64,000 nucleotides of DNA from Clavulina sp. PMI_390 (Eukaryota; Basidiomycota; Agaricomycetes; Cantharellales; Hydnaceae), in the NCBI GenBank assembly GCA_015039315.1, contig WIDE01000104.1, forward strand, positions 46,046 to 110,045. Reading direction: 5' to 3'. Below, one piece after another: positions 25,001 through 36,512 of this stretch (positions are counted from its first letter, which is position 1; each line of letters opens with the position of its first letter). The position numbers and the translations under genes were made by a program. A model generated the notes under the pieces. The model was not told the DNA's origin. It worked only from the letters and a program-made list of their open reading frames with translations, and did not search any database.

Positions 25001-25499
25001 CTCACTTTATGCTCTATCTAATATTGTCACAAACTGAGCCCTATTCAAGAGTAACATTCTCATTGATGCCAAGGGAAACGGACTGCTAAGCGATTTTGGC
25101 CTCGCTCGCATCAAGCATGAGAAAACTCGCTCAAAGACATCAATCTTGGAGGGTGGGCGGTACCGATACCTCGCACCTGAGGTTTTGATGGACGGCGTTG
25201 ACAAATTCCGTACCACTCCTGAATCTGACTGCTATGCATTTGCAATGACCATTCTAGAGCTAGCAACGCGGCAGAAGCCGTTTGCCGAGCATGACGACGA
25301 ATTTGCGGCACTGAATGCTGCCCAAAAGGGGGATCGGCCTAAGCGTCCACCACTGGAGGTATTTGGAGAACTTGGAGAAAAACGCACAAACAGGCTCTGG
25401 GAGCTACTGACAACCATGTGGGATCCCAATGCAGCTAAAAGACCTAGCATGCACGTTGTGAATCGGCGCTTGGGGGAGATCAGTGCGGCATCCCCTTAG
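22099..25499 (+). CDS. two-domain kinase-like protein, copy 1 (pseudokinase + kinase-like)
   Basis: Thirteen exons join in phase to 890 residues (22099-22104, 22183-22272, 22337-22576, 22627-22827, 22886-22960, 23020-23201, 23252-23621, 23682-23920, 23986-24283, 24345-24605, 24669-24854, 24919-24993, 25050-25499). The first kinase-like domain (about residues 60-270) has SLLFEIRHPHILTVDG, PHGDVQLGNIQV and KLVDIGLHRI: HGD for HRD, DIG for DFG, no clear lysine. A middle domain (about 290-600) includes FGTTFLHLLWF and FYALFAIESDGEQLWG. The C-terminal domain (about 610-890) has GGEAEIWEATLDGETVVAR, HPNVLPICGI, IVHGDIHSSNILID, LSDFGLARI, YLAPEVL and SDCYAFAMTILEL. The usual VAIK lysine is Arg (VVAR). 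The fold is TKL/Ser-Thr kinase. Catalysis is uncertain. Confidence 0.85.
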
Positions 25500-26098
25500 C
25501 GGCTGTCATGTTTCCTTGGGAGCCCAACCAGCCATCATTATCCGCATGTATATACTTCATTGTGACGAATCAAACGTGGTGTGAGATGATTGGTGTTCAT
25601 TTTAATAAACTGCTATGGGCTCAGATTAGGAGAGATAGGCCTTAAGGAATGAGGCATCGATTTTTCAATTGACAGACTAGGAGTGGAAGCGACAAAGTTG
25701 GGACCTGAAGTCGCATGAAGCGAGACTGAACCGATGATAAGGCACCCCCGCTCGGCTCGACTATACCTTCCACTTAGACCCCTTTGCATCAGCCCGACTT
25801 GAACAGCGTAGAGACTACCACATGCGTGTCGAGCAAAAGCCAAGGGGCACATACTTCATGGTATTCACCGAAAAGACGCGATAAGCTGATTTCCTCTACA
25901 GCCAGGAGGTTTTCTTTGATGATACGATCGCACAACATCTATATTTTGCGGAGTGGGAGATTTCACCGACCGCCTTGCCCCCTACGACTACCTCAGGCGT
26001 AGAATAACTCCCCAATATCGAGTTGGTGCCAAGTGTTGGGTTACGGTGCGGGGCCGAACCATGTCACGGACCGTCACCACCTCCACTCGCTCACCACG
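25500..26098. other. junction between duplication units
   Basis: Between the stop of kinase-like copy 1 and the MED7 start. Only short unsupported frames. The last 100 bases are shared with the sequence before the MED7 relic, so the unit boundary probably lies in 25,500-26,000. Confidence 0.4.
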
Positions 26099-27287
26099 AT
26101 GGACGAGATTGCAAATCCGTTCAACTATCCCCCAGTCCACTACAGGCGATACACAAAGCGTAACCTCGTTCTCCTCGACCTCCTCCGAACCCGCGACAAG
26201 CGCGCAGACGTCCCCCTTGATGAGCAACGTACCATCTTGGCGGACCAGCCTGACGAGGTGGACTGGGATTTGACGAGCTTGGAGCCCCCACGCGTCGATT
26301 GGATCGTTGAAGATGGTGGATATGAGGCGTTCGGCGTCTTTTGGCCCGTGAGCCACTATCATCTTACTTACTGTCAGCATTTGTAGTGCTCACGTCTCCG
26401 AATAGCTGCCCAACCGTCACCTCTCTCTCGAGGAGCAAGGCATCACTCAACTTTACGAAAATGTGCCAGGTGAGCCTAAATCCCTCGTCTCCACTCTACA
26501 AGGCATCCCAAGACTCAGTAGGACTCTACAATAGACCACCGTCCCGCATTGCACAAACTCCTCCGCACGATCCTCCATTCGTACAATGATCTGCTTGGTG
26601 CTTTACTCGTACCTCCCACGCATGACCCCTCCGTCCTAGCGTTGCTCGAACAGCATAATCAACAACCCGAGTGGGTCCAGCATGTCGAATGGATCAGGCT
26701 CAACGCCACCAACTTTATTGCGTGCGTGAACGAGCTTCGGCCAGTTCAGGTGCGTTAATATGACGGCATGTATCAGGAAGCACTCGTCACACCTCTTAGC
26801 CTCGACTTCTACCGACCCTTTTAGGCCCGTGCCACGCTCGAACTAGCCATGGTCAACCAGGTCAAGAGCAGGAAAGAGGCGGCCGCTGCCCTTCATGCGT
26901 ATGTCTATATCACTCTAATTTGCGCGTTTTTGTCCTCACGAACATTTTGATCTGCGACGAATTCCGAACTCTAAACCATGATCCACGTCTACTGCTGACC
27001 TCCATCATTACAGAAAATGTGATGAGCTTGAAGCCCAACTAGCTGCGCTCCAAGAACAGCACCTCTCCACGAACCCCTTACCCACAACTACCACGTCTTT
27101 CCTTGTCGGTGCCAAGCCACCAGCTAGTGCTGGGTATGCTTCAGCTCCAACTGCCACGCAACTCTCTTCAACACTAGAGGAGTCGATAACCGACGGCAGT
27201 GTGCTGGGGGGCCTCCCTATCGCCAGCGGAGCAGAGTTTGCTGCATGGTACGACGAGGTCGAGGTGCCCGCCAACCTATCCGGTTAG
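26099..27287 (+). CDS. MED7: Mediator complex subunit 7
   Basis: MED7 is a middle-module subunit of Mediator, which links transcription factors to RNA polymerase II. Five exons (26099-26347, 26406-26469, 26535-26749, 26825-26898, 27014-27287) join in phase to 291 residues. Hallmarks are NPFNYPPVHYRRYTKRN at the N-terminus, LTSLEPPRVDW, YEAFGVFWP, LPNRHLSLEEQGITQLY, HKLLRTILHSYNDLLGALL and VEWIRLNATNFIACVNELR, then a coiled helix (CDELEAQLAALQEQ) and a disordered tail ending SGAEFAAWYDEVEVPANLSG. It is the only intact copy in the window; the other at 20006 is dead. Losing this one would presumably be lethal, which fits it being kept. Confidence 0.93.
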
Positions 27288-28820
27288 CCGAGGGATGAGA
27301 GGTCCTTTGGAGACTACCAGGATATGTATCTGACCTCTTGGGCCAGCCCCGTGCTAAAGATTGCATTCATTACGCTAATCATTCGCAATCTCGCCACGCC
27401 TACACTCATGTTGTGACACCCCTCGCTTCACATGCCCGCTTTGAAAAGCTGGTGGCAAGTCCTGCCGTTATTCGATGTGGAGCGCTATCTAAATCCATTC
27501 GCTTCCCGGAATCACGTTTACCTCACTCTCTCACCGGCGGCACGCGACACTGAGCTAACTCTCCTTGCATGCTAACACGGTCCCTATGCACCTGTGGCAT
27601 GGTACCACACCCGCTCCCCTTCACCCTATTCCACAACCGCCTGCTCATATCAACTCTACATTCTTATCTGCGACCACTCTTATCCTCCGCAGTACATGTT
27701 CATGTGTATTATCTTGTCGCCTTCCGCATCAGGTCTGCCGAAGCTTGCATAGAACAAAGGCAGCCCCGAGGTCCTGCAAAAGGAAAGCTGGCACCGAGCC
27801 CTGCGCTGACAGGTCGCACTACACCTGAAGCGCGCTTGGGTGCCTAGCTACGATGCTGCTCATCTACTGACAGTTTGGTTGCCGCTATGCGACAGACGAA
27901 TGGTGTCGCAAACTGCGCGACTTGGACAAGCTTATTGCCCTCCTTTCCGACGATAGGGGTCCAACGTCCGCCCATGCTGTTCCAGTGCTCCACCTCACCC
28001 TTTTCAGGGGGAGTGCTCGGTCCTGTGAACTTCGTCTGAGATTCCTCGGACCGTGGACACACTCGTGAGAGCTTTCCAAGGGTCGTGATGGAATAGAGGC
28101 GATACCGTACACTCAAAGGACGAGATCGGAGGATCGACATCTACTTCACATATTTCGGTTTGCCCTTCCCTTATCTTAGTTCCTCTATCCACTACCAATT
28201 TAGCGTTCAGGCTGCCCTCAAATCATGTGTGATGTTGTTATCAAATTTATCTCGTTTCTTGATATGTTTCATCTCCGGAATTGGGGATGCATCGTCAACA
28301 CGATGTGTTCCTCTGGTTTCATTCTCTTTGACGGCCGTACTGGCATGATGCGCCTTAGGCCGTTCGTTCACTGACGATGTCGTGCCATTTATGTGAAACA
28401 CTGTTCCAGCTTTCCTATCAATATCACTGAACGTTTTCATCGTAGACACTGCGCTCTCTCCAAAAAACATTTACACCAACCAACGCCAACAACAGAGGTG
28501 GGCGTGACAATGACCTGTTACGTGACTCGGAGAGTTTGCACTCAATCTTCCTCCTCTTGGAATCCCTTTACCTAACTCGGAAGTTTTAGCATCTCTTCAC
28601 TCCGATTGACATGCTCGTTGCATAATGCGTGATCCCTTGTGAACAATCGTAGTGTTGAACCTATTTGAAATCTTGGCCTTTGTTGCAGAGCTATATATGC
28701 ACGAACGCTATGTCGGTGGGCAGGGAGTATTGACGCTATCTCCACATCACGTATCATCAGCACTACTATCCGTGTCCTCCTTGACCTTAAGTGCTTGAAA
28801 CTATCTTTAGCAAAGTCGTC
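27288..28820. other. spacer between MED7 and kinase-like copy 2, with possible coding remnants
   Basis: No complete gene. A plus-strand frame at about 27871-28065 reads CRYATDEWCRKLRDLDK and LIALLSDDRG, which looks protein-like but has no start, while a 98-residue frame runs opposite (27844-28140). Either could be a decayed gene. The last 220 bases align with the promoter region of kinase-like copy 1. Confidence 0.3.
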
Positions 28821-31800
28821 ATGTCGGTACGTCCCATATATTCCTGAGTCGTTACACGATGGTTCAACCACCTAACTATATGGTATCCAGAATCATTCAG
28901 ATAACAACAGTGGTCTCCAACGACTCAAATCTAACTCCACAACCTCCCAAGATGGATTTGGGCTTACTGGGGAAGAGCTTAAGAAACAGATTTCGAATCT
29001 CCTGGAGGTGACAAAATTCAAACCTTGTCATTGTCATTCGCTGGCCACTCAAGAACCCAATTGTGCTGTTAGGTCATCGAATCCCCTACTGTCGATGCAA
29101 AGACTCTGTCTCTCAGTGTTATGCAGATCAGATCATTCGCCAAACGTCCCACCACCAGCTTCCAATACAGTAGAAACACGATCACGATGGATAATAGTAG
29201 CCTGGACAAGCTCGAGATATCTGGCACCCCGGTATCCATATACAGTGGTAAACGAGACAACCTCACCATCGCTCGTCACACGTGGAATGATGTAAATGAA
29301 GAGACTTTTGGGGTACGAAGATTTGCCTTACATCAATGAACAACAACCTCTGATTGTAGTATATAAGATTATCAAGCAGCACATGCTTTCATTGCTCTTT
29401 GAAATCAGGCACTCTCATATTTTAACAGTTGATAGCGCAATCTGCCTGTATTCCAAGACTTCATATCCTCCTCGACAAGTCCATGTCCTGGCTGCTGACG
29501 ACCCACGGCACTCGCCCCAAAGTTATATACTGAGCACCCCAGTACTTGGAAGGCCCCTTGTTTGGACAAATATCGTGAGTGAGCCTGTTAATGAGCCGTG
29601 ATCGACGACGGTCTGAGCTGACTATTTGGACACAGGCAAGATCGATTGCATTAGCCCTTCATTACTTACACTCCGCGCCTTTATGTCTCCCTCATGGAGA
29701 TATACAAGCTGTGGGTTTCTCCTTCTGTTCTTTTGGGCCGCCTCACTCACTCAAGCCTATTCTGTATTAGAGCAATATTCGAGTCAACCCTGCCGATGGG
29801 TTCGTCAAATTGGTTGACCTTGGACTGCATCGCATCAAGGGTGATCTTCAGGAGCTAAAATGGGAGCGAACCTTACCAGATGCCCACCAGACGTTCTCTA
29901 GTTTCGACTCCATAACTCTTGCTGCCAATCGCCGGCGTGCTAGGTTTCTCAAGTGCGAGGGTTGACTTCTCCAATACCGCTGTAGTATCACTTACCGCCA
30001 CTCTGGTGGTAGAGATGAACGTGATTTTGGGACAACGATGCTGAATCTTCTCTGGCTTCCGGACGAGGACCTTTCCCCTGACTGGCTCGTGGAAAACCAA
30101 GAAACTCCTGCCTTGGGCTGGTCACCACCTGACCAAACCACTGCGTTGGGCATCCTATCACCATTCATTAACGCTCCCTTTGGCAAAGAAACAAGAGAGT
30201 TGAACCAGAGTGGAGCTGGGCCTTTTCTTGATGCATCGATTCGGCTCAGAGCCCTATCCACTCAGTTCGGTCCACAGTTTAACTCGATACCAAATCATGT
30301 TGCCGACTTCGCAGACCGGTTCCACTGCCCCTCACAGCTTCCCAACTGGTGTGTGACATCTGTTGCGATATGTTGCCGCGTGAGTCATAAACAACCTGAT
30401 CTGTGAACTTTCCTTTGACGATTGCGCGTGGAAACGTCTGTAGGGGCCCAATGAATTCTATGCTCTCTTAGCCATCGAATTTGATGGGCAACACGCTTGG
30501 GGTTCGATACGGCGAACTATCACTTCAGATATTGCCCAGGATACCATCACTTTCTCTCGTCATAGAGCTTCCTTACACGGGCTAGAAGACGAAGTTTTGA
30601 TGAGTGCGACATACAAGGAGTTGAACTTGCAATATCTGGCGAGGTTCTTTTCCTCCCTAACCGATAACATCAAAGGCACTCACCCTTGCCGGGCCCCTTT
30701 GTAAGAACCCTTATTGAATTCTACTTGCCGCATTGCCATGCTCACTACTGGCACCCAGAGCATTCGGCCTAGATGGCTGGTGGTATGTTATGACAGTGTC
30801 AACTGCTATACGACAATACCGCACCGCGTGGGAGACAGCTCCAACCTTAGAGTGGGCTCAGAGAGCTGTTGCTTCCTTCCGCGACCCCGTACCTCGACTT
30901 ATCGCGCAAGCCGCTACCAAATATATCAGCTCACAGGCGGGCGGCGGTTTTCGATATCTTTCGCAATCACTCTCGATTCATGACTGGACCAACCCAATCA
31001 GGGACCCCCTCATTCCAAAATCACCTGAGGATGCTCATCTTGACGATTTACAAGAGGTGTGGCGTATTGTTGTTAAAGGACACAACAGATACACTTACTC
31101 ACTCTGACGAGGAGCAGATCCTTGACGACCCCCATGGGAACCTAACACAGGAAGATCGGCATCAAGTCCTACGCTCAATTCAGAATCTTGTCTCGCAAAC
31201 AGAACGCCTCCCAAGCTGCGTTAGGACTCTGAATGTCTCTGACTACGAGTTCAAGGGCGCTGGAGGAGAAGCCAGCATCTGGTCGGTGAAGCTGGATGGT
31301 AAACCACTGATCGCTCGGAATGCTCTACCTCCCCGGAATCATGACTGGTCGTCATCCAAAGGAAAAGAAATCAAGGCGGTAGGCTATATTTTTTCGATTA
31401 CAATCTATGCGTCACAAATCAACATATCATTTCATTTCTCAAAGGCGATCCGCCGGGAGATTGTTTCTCTGATTCAGATCCGGCACCCAAATGTGCTTCC
31501 CATTCTTGGCATCTCGTCAAGTTCAGGCCATCCACTCTCGATTATCACCCCATTCGCCTCTAATGGGAACGCACTGGAGTTCCTCGAGGAACTCCCTGCT
31601 GAACGCAGGGTTGACGCAATGCTTGGAATTGTGAAGCGTTTAAGCATTAGTTCTCTGGTTTTGCCGCTGACGTTAATTTCGGATGGAAGGTTACAAATAT
31701 TGCCTCTGCTCTTGACTACCTACATGTGATGGACCCACCAATTGTGCATGGTGACCTTCATGGGGTGCGTTATCTGGCTGTTTTATTGATTGAACCATGA

Positions 31801-32305
31801 GCTGACAAGCATCAAGGGCAATATACTCATCGATGCTGAAGGAACCTGTTTACTATCCGACTTTGGCCTTGCCCGTATCAAGCACGAGAAAACTCGCTCA
31901 AGAACGACTATTTTTGAAGGCGGGAGGTTCCGATACCTTGCACCTGAGCTCTTGGCCGACGACGTCCACGAGTTCCGCACCACTCCTAAGTCGGACTGCT
32001 ATGCGTTTGCGATGACGGTTCTAGAGCTGGCGACTCTTAAACCGCCGTTTGCAGAATACGAAGACGAGCGGTCAGTATCCAGTGCAGTTCAGAGTGGCAC
32101 CCGACCAAAGCGCCCGGAACAAGATGCATTTGGAGATCTCGGTAAAGCCCGCGAGAAAATGCTGTGGACGATATTGACGAAACTGTGGGCTCAGAACCCT
32201 GCGAGGCGAGAAAATATGCACTATGCGAATATTCGGCTCGCAGACATTATCTGCCAATCTCCTAGTACGTTCTCATTAGACATCCAGCTTCCTCCAAATT
32301 GGTGA
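28821..32305 (+). CDS. two-domain kinase-like protein, copy 2
   Basis: Same exon plan as copy 1. Exon 1 is only ATGTCG before the first intron. The first kinase-like domain shows SLLFEIRHSHILTVDS, LPHGDIQASNIRV and KLVDLGLHRI. The middle domain has RDFGTTMLNLLWLPDED and FYALLAIEFDGQHAWG. The C-terminal domain has GGEASIWSVKLDGKPLIAR, HPNVLPILGI, IVHGDLHGGNILID, LSDFGLARIKHEKTRS, YLAPELL and SDCYAFAMTVLEL. As in copy 1, the beta-3 lysine position is Arg (LIAR) and HRD is HGD. The tail is longer than in copy 1 and ends LDIQLPPNW, TGA at 32305; a GTACGTTC site just before it could be an unspliced or alternative donor. No frameshifts were found. Most exon boundaries fall at equivalent positions in the two copies. 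Confidence 0.85.
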
Positions 32306-33034
32306 TAGAGAGGATGTCAATGGAATAAATATTGTCGCTGTCCACCACTTCTCTGTTGACCAATCAGAAGAAGGCAGGAGCTTTCGTGATCTTTCAGGCT
32401 CCTCGCGATGCGTGATTTACTTGCTACATCTGCGCGCCCTTATTCTTCTGCTTGCGCGATAATCAATAATCGCGTCGGCTCTTTCAGATCATTCAAGGTT
32501 ATCAAGTAAGTAACGATTCGCTATCAGAGTCGAGCTCCTATCACTTCGGACCACGATTATCACTCTGGGGTGGAAACTCTTGACACCTTGTTCGCTGAAT
32601 ATGAGTACTATCAGGCGGTGTCTCGTCCTGCCAAAGAAAGGGTTGGCCCATTTCACCATCGCAAGAGGGTTTAGTGAGCTTGGTAACCAAAATACCTCTA
32701 TGCTATGGGACCCGTTGATGGAACATGCGAGATCCCGACCTTGCAGACCCGCTTAGCTTGCGTACTGTGGATACTTGGCTCATGAAGGCTATCCGTTTTC
32801 AGGGTATTAATCACTAATCCCTTTCGAGAATATACTCTGGCAACTTCCTCCATTAACAAATAAATCTTCTTTGATCAACCAATCACACCAAACTCTCCGC
32901 ATTTCATGTACTACGTTGGAACATACACCAATCGGCTTACACACACTACTAAACCACATCAGCCCCAGAATAGCTTACCAGAGTCTACTCATCTATACAA
33001 TGTTTAGCAAGTTTTCCATTGATATCATATCAAG
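32306..33034. other. intergenic (convergent 3' ends)
   Basis: Between the 3' ends of kinase-like copy 2 (+) and the MTD1 gene (-). AT-rich in 32,800-33,000. No supported frame. Confidence 0.45.
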
Positions 33035-34700
33035 CTACGATGCCACAATTTCTTTCTCGTCCAGAATCTCTTGGTACTCGCACAAACGAAGACTGTGGGC
33101 GGAGGGGATCGATGGAAGCGCGATTTTAGGGTAAAGTCTTTTTCAATCCAATGTTCACGATTGACGTACAGATTTCGCAGAAGCATCAGAATGGTCACTT
33201 TTCCTACCGCAGGCAGGTACATTGATGCCTTGGAAAACCAAAGAAAATGGGGTCATTGCTACTAAACTGATGCAAAATAGACTCACCCGTTCCCGAACGG
33301 TTATCTCAAAGTTCTTTTCGCTCGCCACGTTCACACAGACACAGCCGCTCTTCAGCCATTCCGTCTTCACTTTATATGTGGCGCTTGGCACTGCCGAGAC
33401 GACCACGTCACTAAGAGCAAGGCATTCTTGTAAAGTAAGATTGCTTGGATGGACGACGTGAGCGGCGTGGTAGCGAGGCGCGTTGGATGTGGAAGGACGC
33501 TTGTTAAATTCCTGAATCGTGTCAATGTCCACAGAGAAGACGCGTGCGCCGTCGTTGGCGAGGAGTGCTGCAAGAGGACGGCCGACCACTTCTGATCTAG
33601 AAGCGAAAGCATAAAGTTTTTTTTTTTGGGTGATTTGCATGTGGGTAACATCCAGCACAATAGGAGGTTATCCAAGGTCTGGTTAGGAAATGAGGCTTAC
33701 CGATTGATGACAGTCACAGTCTTGCCATATGCGCGATCGCCATAATCGAGTAGTTTGTTGTAGACGCCCATGTACTCCAAGGATTTCACGATTGCAAGGG
33801 GGGTACACGGTAGGATAGACTTGACAATCCCATGAGGGAGTTCCGTCTCTTTGTACTTGGCTGACTCGGCTCCAGACGAAGCTGACGAGGTAGTAGCAGA
33901 AAGCAGCGAACCAGGAGAAATAAAGCGAATACTAGAAGATGATAACACGACAAGTGAGCGCCATGCGCCCCACAATACGCGACCTTGAGGTATTAGAGAT
34001 CATCGCCATACTTACTTGTGATAGAGGTTGTAGTGGAATTTAACGTTGAGGCCTTCAACGTCTTTGGAAGGGGTCACGACCTATTTGCGGATGAGTGAAG
34101 CTCACAGCAGGCATAATCGATATGAGGCATTGCGATTTGATAAACATACTTGCTGCAGGTAGTGATCCTGTAATCCTCCGAATATGGGATAGTATACCTA
34201 TCCACAGAGATGAGTTGATGCACAAACCCTTCGAGGAGCGAATGAGATGAATGACTGGAGTGGCTTCGTACCATAATGCCATGAACACTGTCGTCTCGAT
34301 TTGCCTCGACGATTGCCTCCTCGATCCCGCCCGCTCCAAGTTGATCGTCCTCACCACCAACATCCACTTTCCGAAGGACGTACTCCACGCCAAGCGCCTC
34401 ACACTGCTTCTGTGTAAACTGTGCATATAATTCGCTAGGCTTGTTCGCGAGCGTTCCTCCGGCTAGGATACCGACGAGTTTGAGCTTCGGGGTTGGTGCA
34501 TCTGAGTTGTTGGGTTGGGCTTGAGGGAAGTGAGATGCGATGGAAGAAGCGATATCGGCACGGAACAGCGCGGCAATATCGTCCGCCTTGAGGAGCTTTC
34601 CAGAGCCTTCCTTTGGTGTAGATGCGACTTTCGGTTTTGGAGGGGCGGCCGACGTTGCAGAGGGGGCCGCTGTTGGGGCAGAGTTTGTTTCAGAGCTCAT
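33035..34700 (-). CDS. MTD1: NAD-dependent methylenetetrahydrofolate dehydrogenase
   Basis: MTD1 oxidises 5,10-methylene-THF to methenyl-THF with NAD in the cytosol, feeding purine and one-carbon metabolism. Seven exons join in phase to 399 residues. The start is MSSETNSAPTAAPS at 34700. Landmarks are KLVGILAGGTLANKPSELYA, then YVLRKVDVGGEDDQ, SVHGIMVYYPIFGGLQDHYL, VEGLNVKFHYNLYHNIRF, LPCTPLAIVKSLEYMGVY, KTVTVINRSEVVGRPLAALL (the NAD Rossmann segment) and VVVSAVPSATYKVKTEWLK. The end is PAVGKVTILMLLRNLLRLCE and a short tail. It is the monofunctional fungal type. An in-frame TTG 114 bases upstream would add a basic, acid-poor leader, but ATG 34700 is preferred. Confidence 0.93.
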
Positions 34701-35169
34701 CTTCTCGAATCTTACTGTGGAAGAATTGTAAAGGGAGAAATGCGGAGATATGCGCGTTTTCCAGTGGCTTTTAGCCCTCGGAAAATGCAGATGATAGATG
34801 GATCGAGAAAGCAACAGGACGGATCGAGGAGAGCAAATTTTTGAACGCTCTGTTCGAGTGGCACAAACTTCGCATCCGATCGACCGATAGCTGGCAATAA
34901 TAGTCTTTTGATCTTTGAACGCTGAGGCGGGGTAGGCAATACACGATATTTTGTTTTATGTAGTATGGTGGGAGCAGAAATGCAACAACATGATAGAGAA
35001 GAATTCGAAGGGAATCAAATGAAACGCTGCTGAGAAGAGAGCGAATAGTATACATGGATGGGGGAAATGCAATCTCAGACTAATGACTTGAATGACAAAA
35101 AGAAGTGAGGAGGGATCGCTCTCTTGCACAATGTTAGGAGCAGCCAATGGCATGAATAAACGCATTTAT
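34701..35169. other. intergenic / MTD1 promoter
   Basis: Upstream of MTD1 and downstream of the inhibitor-2 gene, both on the minus strand. Reverse frames 34712-34939 and 34771-35055 lack domains. Confidence 0.4.
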
Positions 35170-36512
35170 TCAATGACCGTTCGTCAAACCATTGATGCGC
35201 GCAGCAGCACCTTCAGGCATAGGCGGGACTGCAGGAGCGCCCTCGTCGTTCGCCTCCTCATCTTCCTCTTCTTCTGCAGCCATGAGAGCTTGAGCGCGCT
35301 ATATATGTTATTAGTTCCTGTTTACGTCTAATCGTTCATAGCTAGGAAGCAGCGAACCTTCATAGCTTCAGCCTCGTTTGAGTAATGGCGACCACGAGCT
35401 TTTCGGAATTCCTGACGCTTTGCGAGAGCTAAGAATGATTACACGGACCAAACGAAAAAAAAAAAATTAGCTTGGGTCCCTCCAATGACCTTGCACAAAA
35501 GCAACACTGAATAGGGTCGGACGAACGAATCGAGACACTCACTAGCCTCATCCAATGCTTCCTCATCATCTACAATCACATCGTCTTCTCCTCTCAATAA
35601 CCCGAGCCCGCCCTCTTTGAACTCGGTGCGCCCGAGATCGTCAGGAGGCAAGCTAAAGCTGGTACTACGGCTAGAGCTACCACTGCGCGTGGTACTGAAG
35701 CTGGCCCTGCGCGAAATTCGATCGGTACTCATCGAGCGCTGGCGGTTCGCACTAGGGGAGCCGGTCACCAAGGGCGAAGCTGTGGAGCCGTTGGTCCCCG
35801 AGATGGGCTCAGGAGAGAATGTCGCATGGAGCGAGGAGGGGGAGGCGGAAGGCGCGAAATGGCGCTGGGCATTCGCGGCCGTGTTTTCGGCCGTCATTTG
35901 CTGGAAGGCAGCACCAAACGCTGAGCCGGTACTCGCTGAGGGAGAAGAAGGCGCTGAATTGCGCTGATCCAGATCAAAGGCAGGGATGTCTAGATGCGTA
36001 CGGGAGTGTAAGTGAGAGTGGCGTAGTGAATGAGATGCATAGGAGCGGGGACGCTACATACCACCCTCATTGTCATCATCAAGCTCAGCATTATGGTGCA
36101 CAAAGGGCGTCTTTGGCTCGTCGATCTTCATTAAGCTGTCCTTGTCAATTTCTGTCGCTGCGAGATTCTCCTCATCCCACGTGAGCCTGTCATGCATACA
36201 CCGCGCCAAGAGGTCATAGCAAAGTAAGTCCCGCACCACGTTCGTTCAAGCAAAGAGAACAGATGGATAGATGGGCCGCAGGGATAAATATTCAGCGATA
36301 GGTGGGGATGGGTAAGATAATTAAGTCAGGGCGGAAGGCTAGGACGACCCGACGTACCGAGGGCCGTTGACATTATTCTGGCTCGAGTTCTTCAATATGC
36401 CCTTGGGCCTCTGGGGCGAGGTGGGTGGGGAATGGAGAGGGGCGTGCTCTTGCTCGGGCGTCATCGCCCCTTCCATCTTCGTTGTATCATTCTCTTGCTC
36501 CATGGCACTCAT
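35170..36512 (-). CDS. protein phosphatase 1 inhibitor-2 family protein
   Basis: Inhibitor-2 (yeast Glc8) binds and tunes type-1 protein phosphatase. ATG 36512 starts [15 protein letters not shown], and all three conserved contact blocks are present. [10 protein letters not shown] is the N-terminal PP1 site. [16 protein letters not shown] with [14 protein letters not shown] is the central block with its regulatory TP threonine. [17 protein letters not shown] is the helix that covers the PP1 active site. Between the last two lies a Ser/Arg-rich insert including [17 protein letters not shown]. The C-terminal end is acidic ([11 protein letters not shown]) and closes [13 protein letters not shown] at 35170. 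The exons join in phase across introns at about 36357, 36061, 35541 and 35356. The insert is longer than in yeast. Confidence 0.9.

Larger units (their letters stand above)
19920..25499 (+). repeat. tandem segmental duplication, left unit (MED7 relic + kinase gene)
   Basis: This unit matches the right unit (about 26,000-32,305) in gene order and sequence. Homology begins about 80 bases before the MED7 ATG (shared ccgaaccatgtcac and the following cactcgct). It covers all MED7 exons, an intergenic patch (21851-21980 against 28608-28705, shared atttgaaatc and gcctttgttg) and the whole two-kinase gene. Exact ends need an alignment. Confidence 0.8.
26000..32305 (+). repeat. tandem segmental duplication, right unit (MED7 + kinase gene)
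   Basis: Counterpart of 19,920-25,499 in direct orientation. It contains intact MED7 and the second two-domain kinase-like gene. The spacer between the two genes is longer here (27,288-28,820) than in the left unit. Confidence 0.8.
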
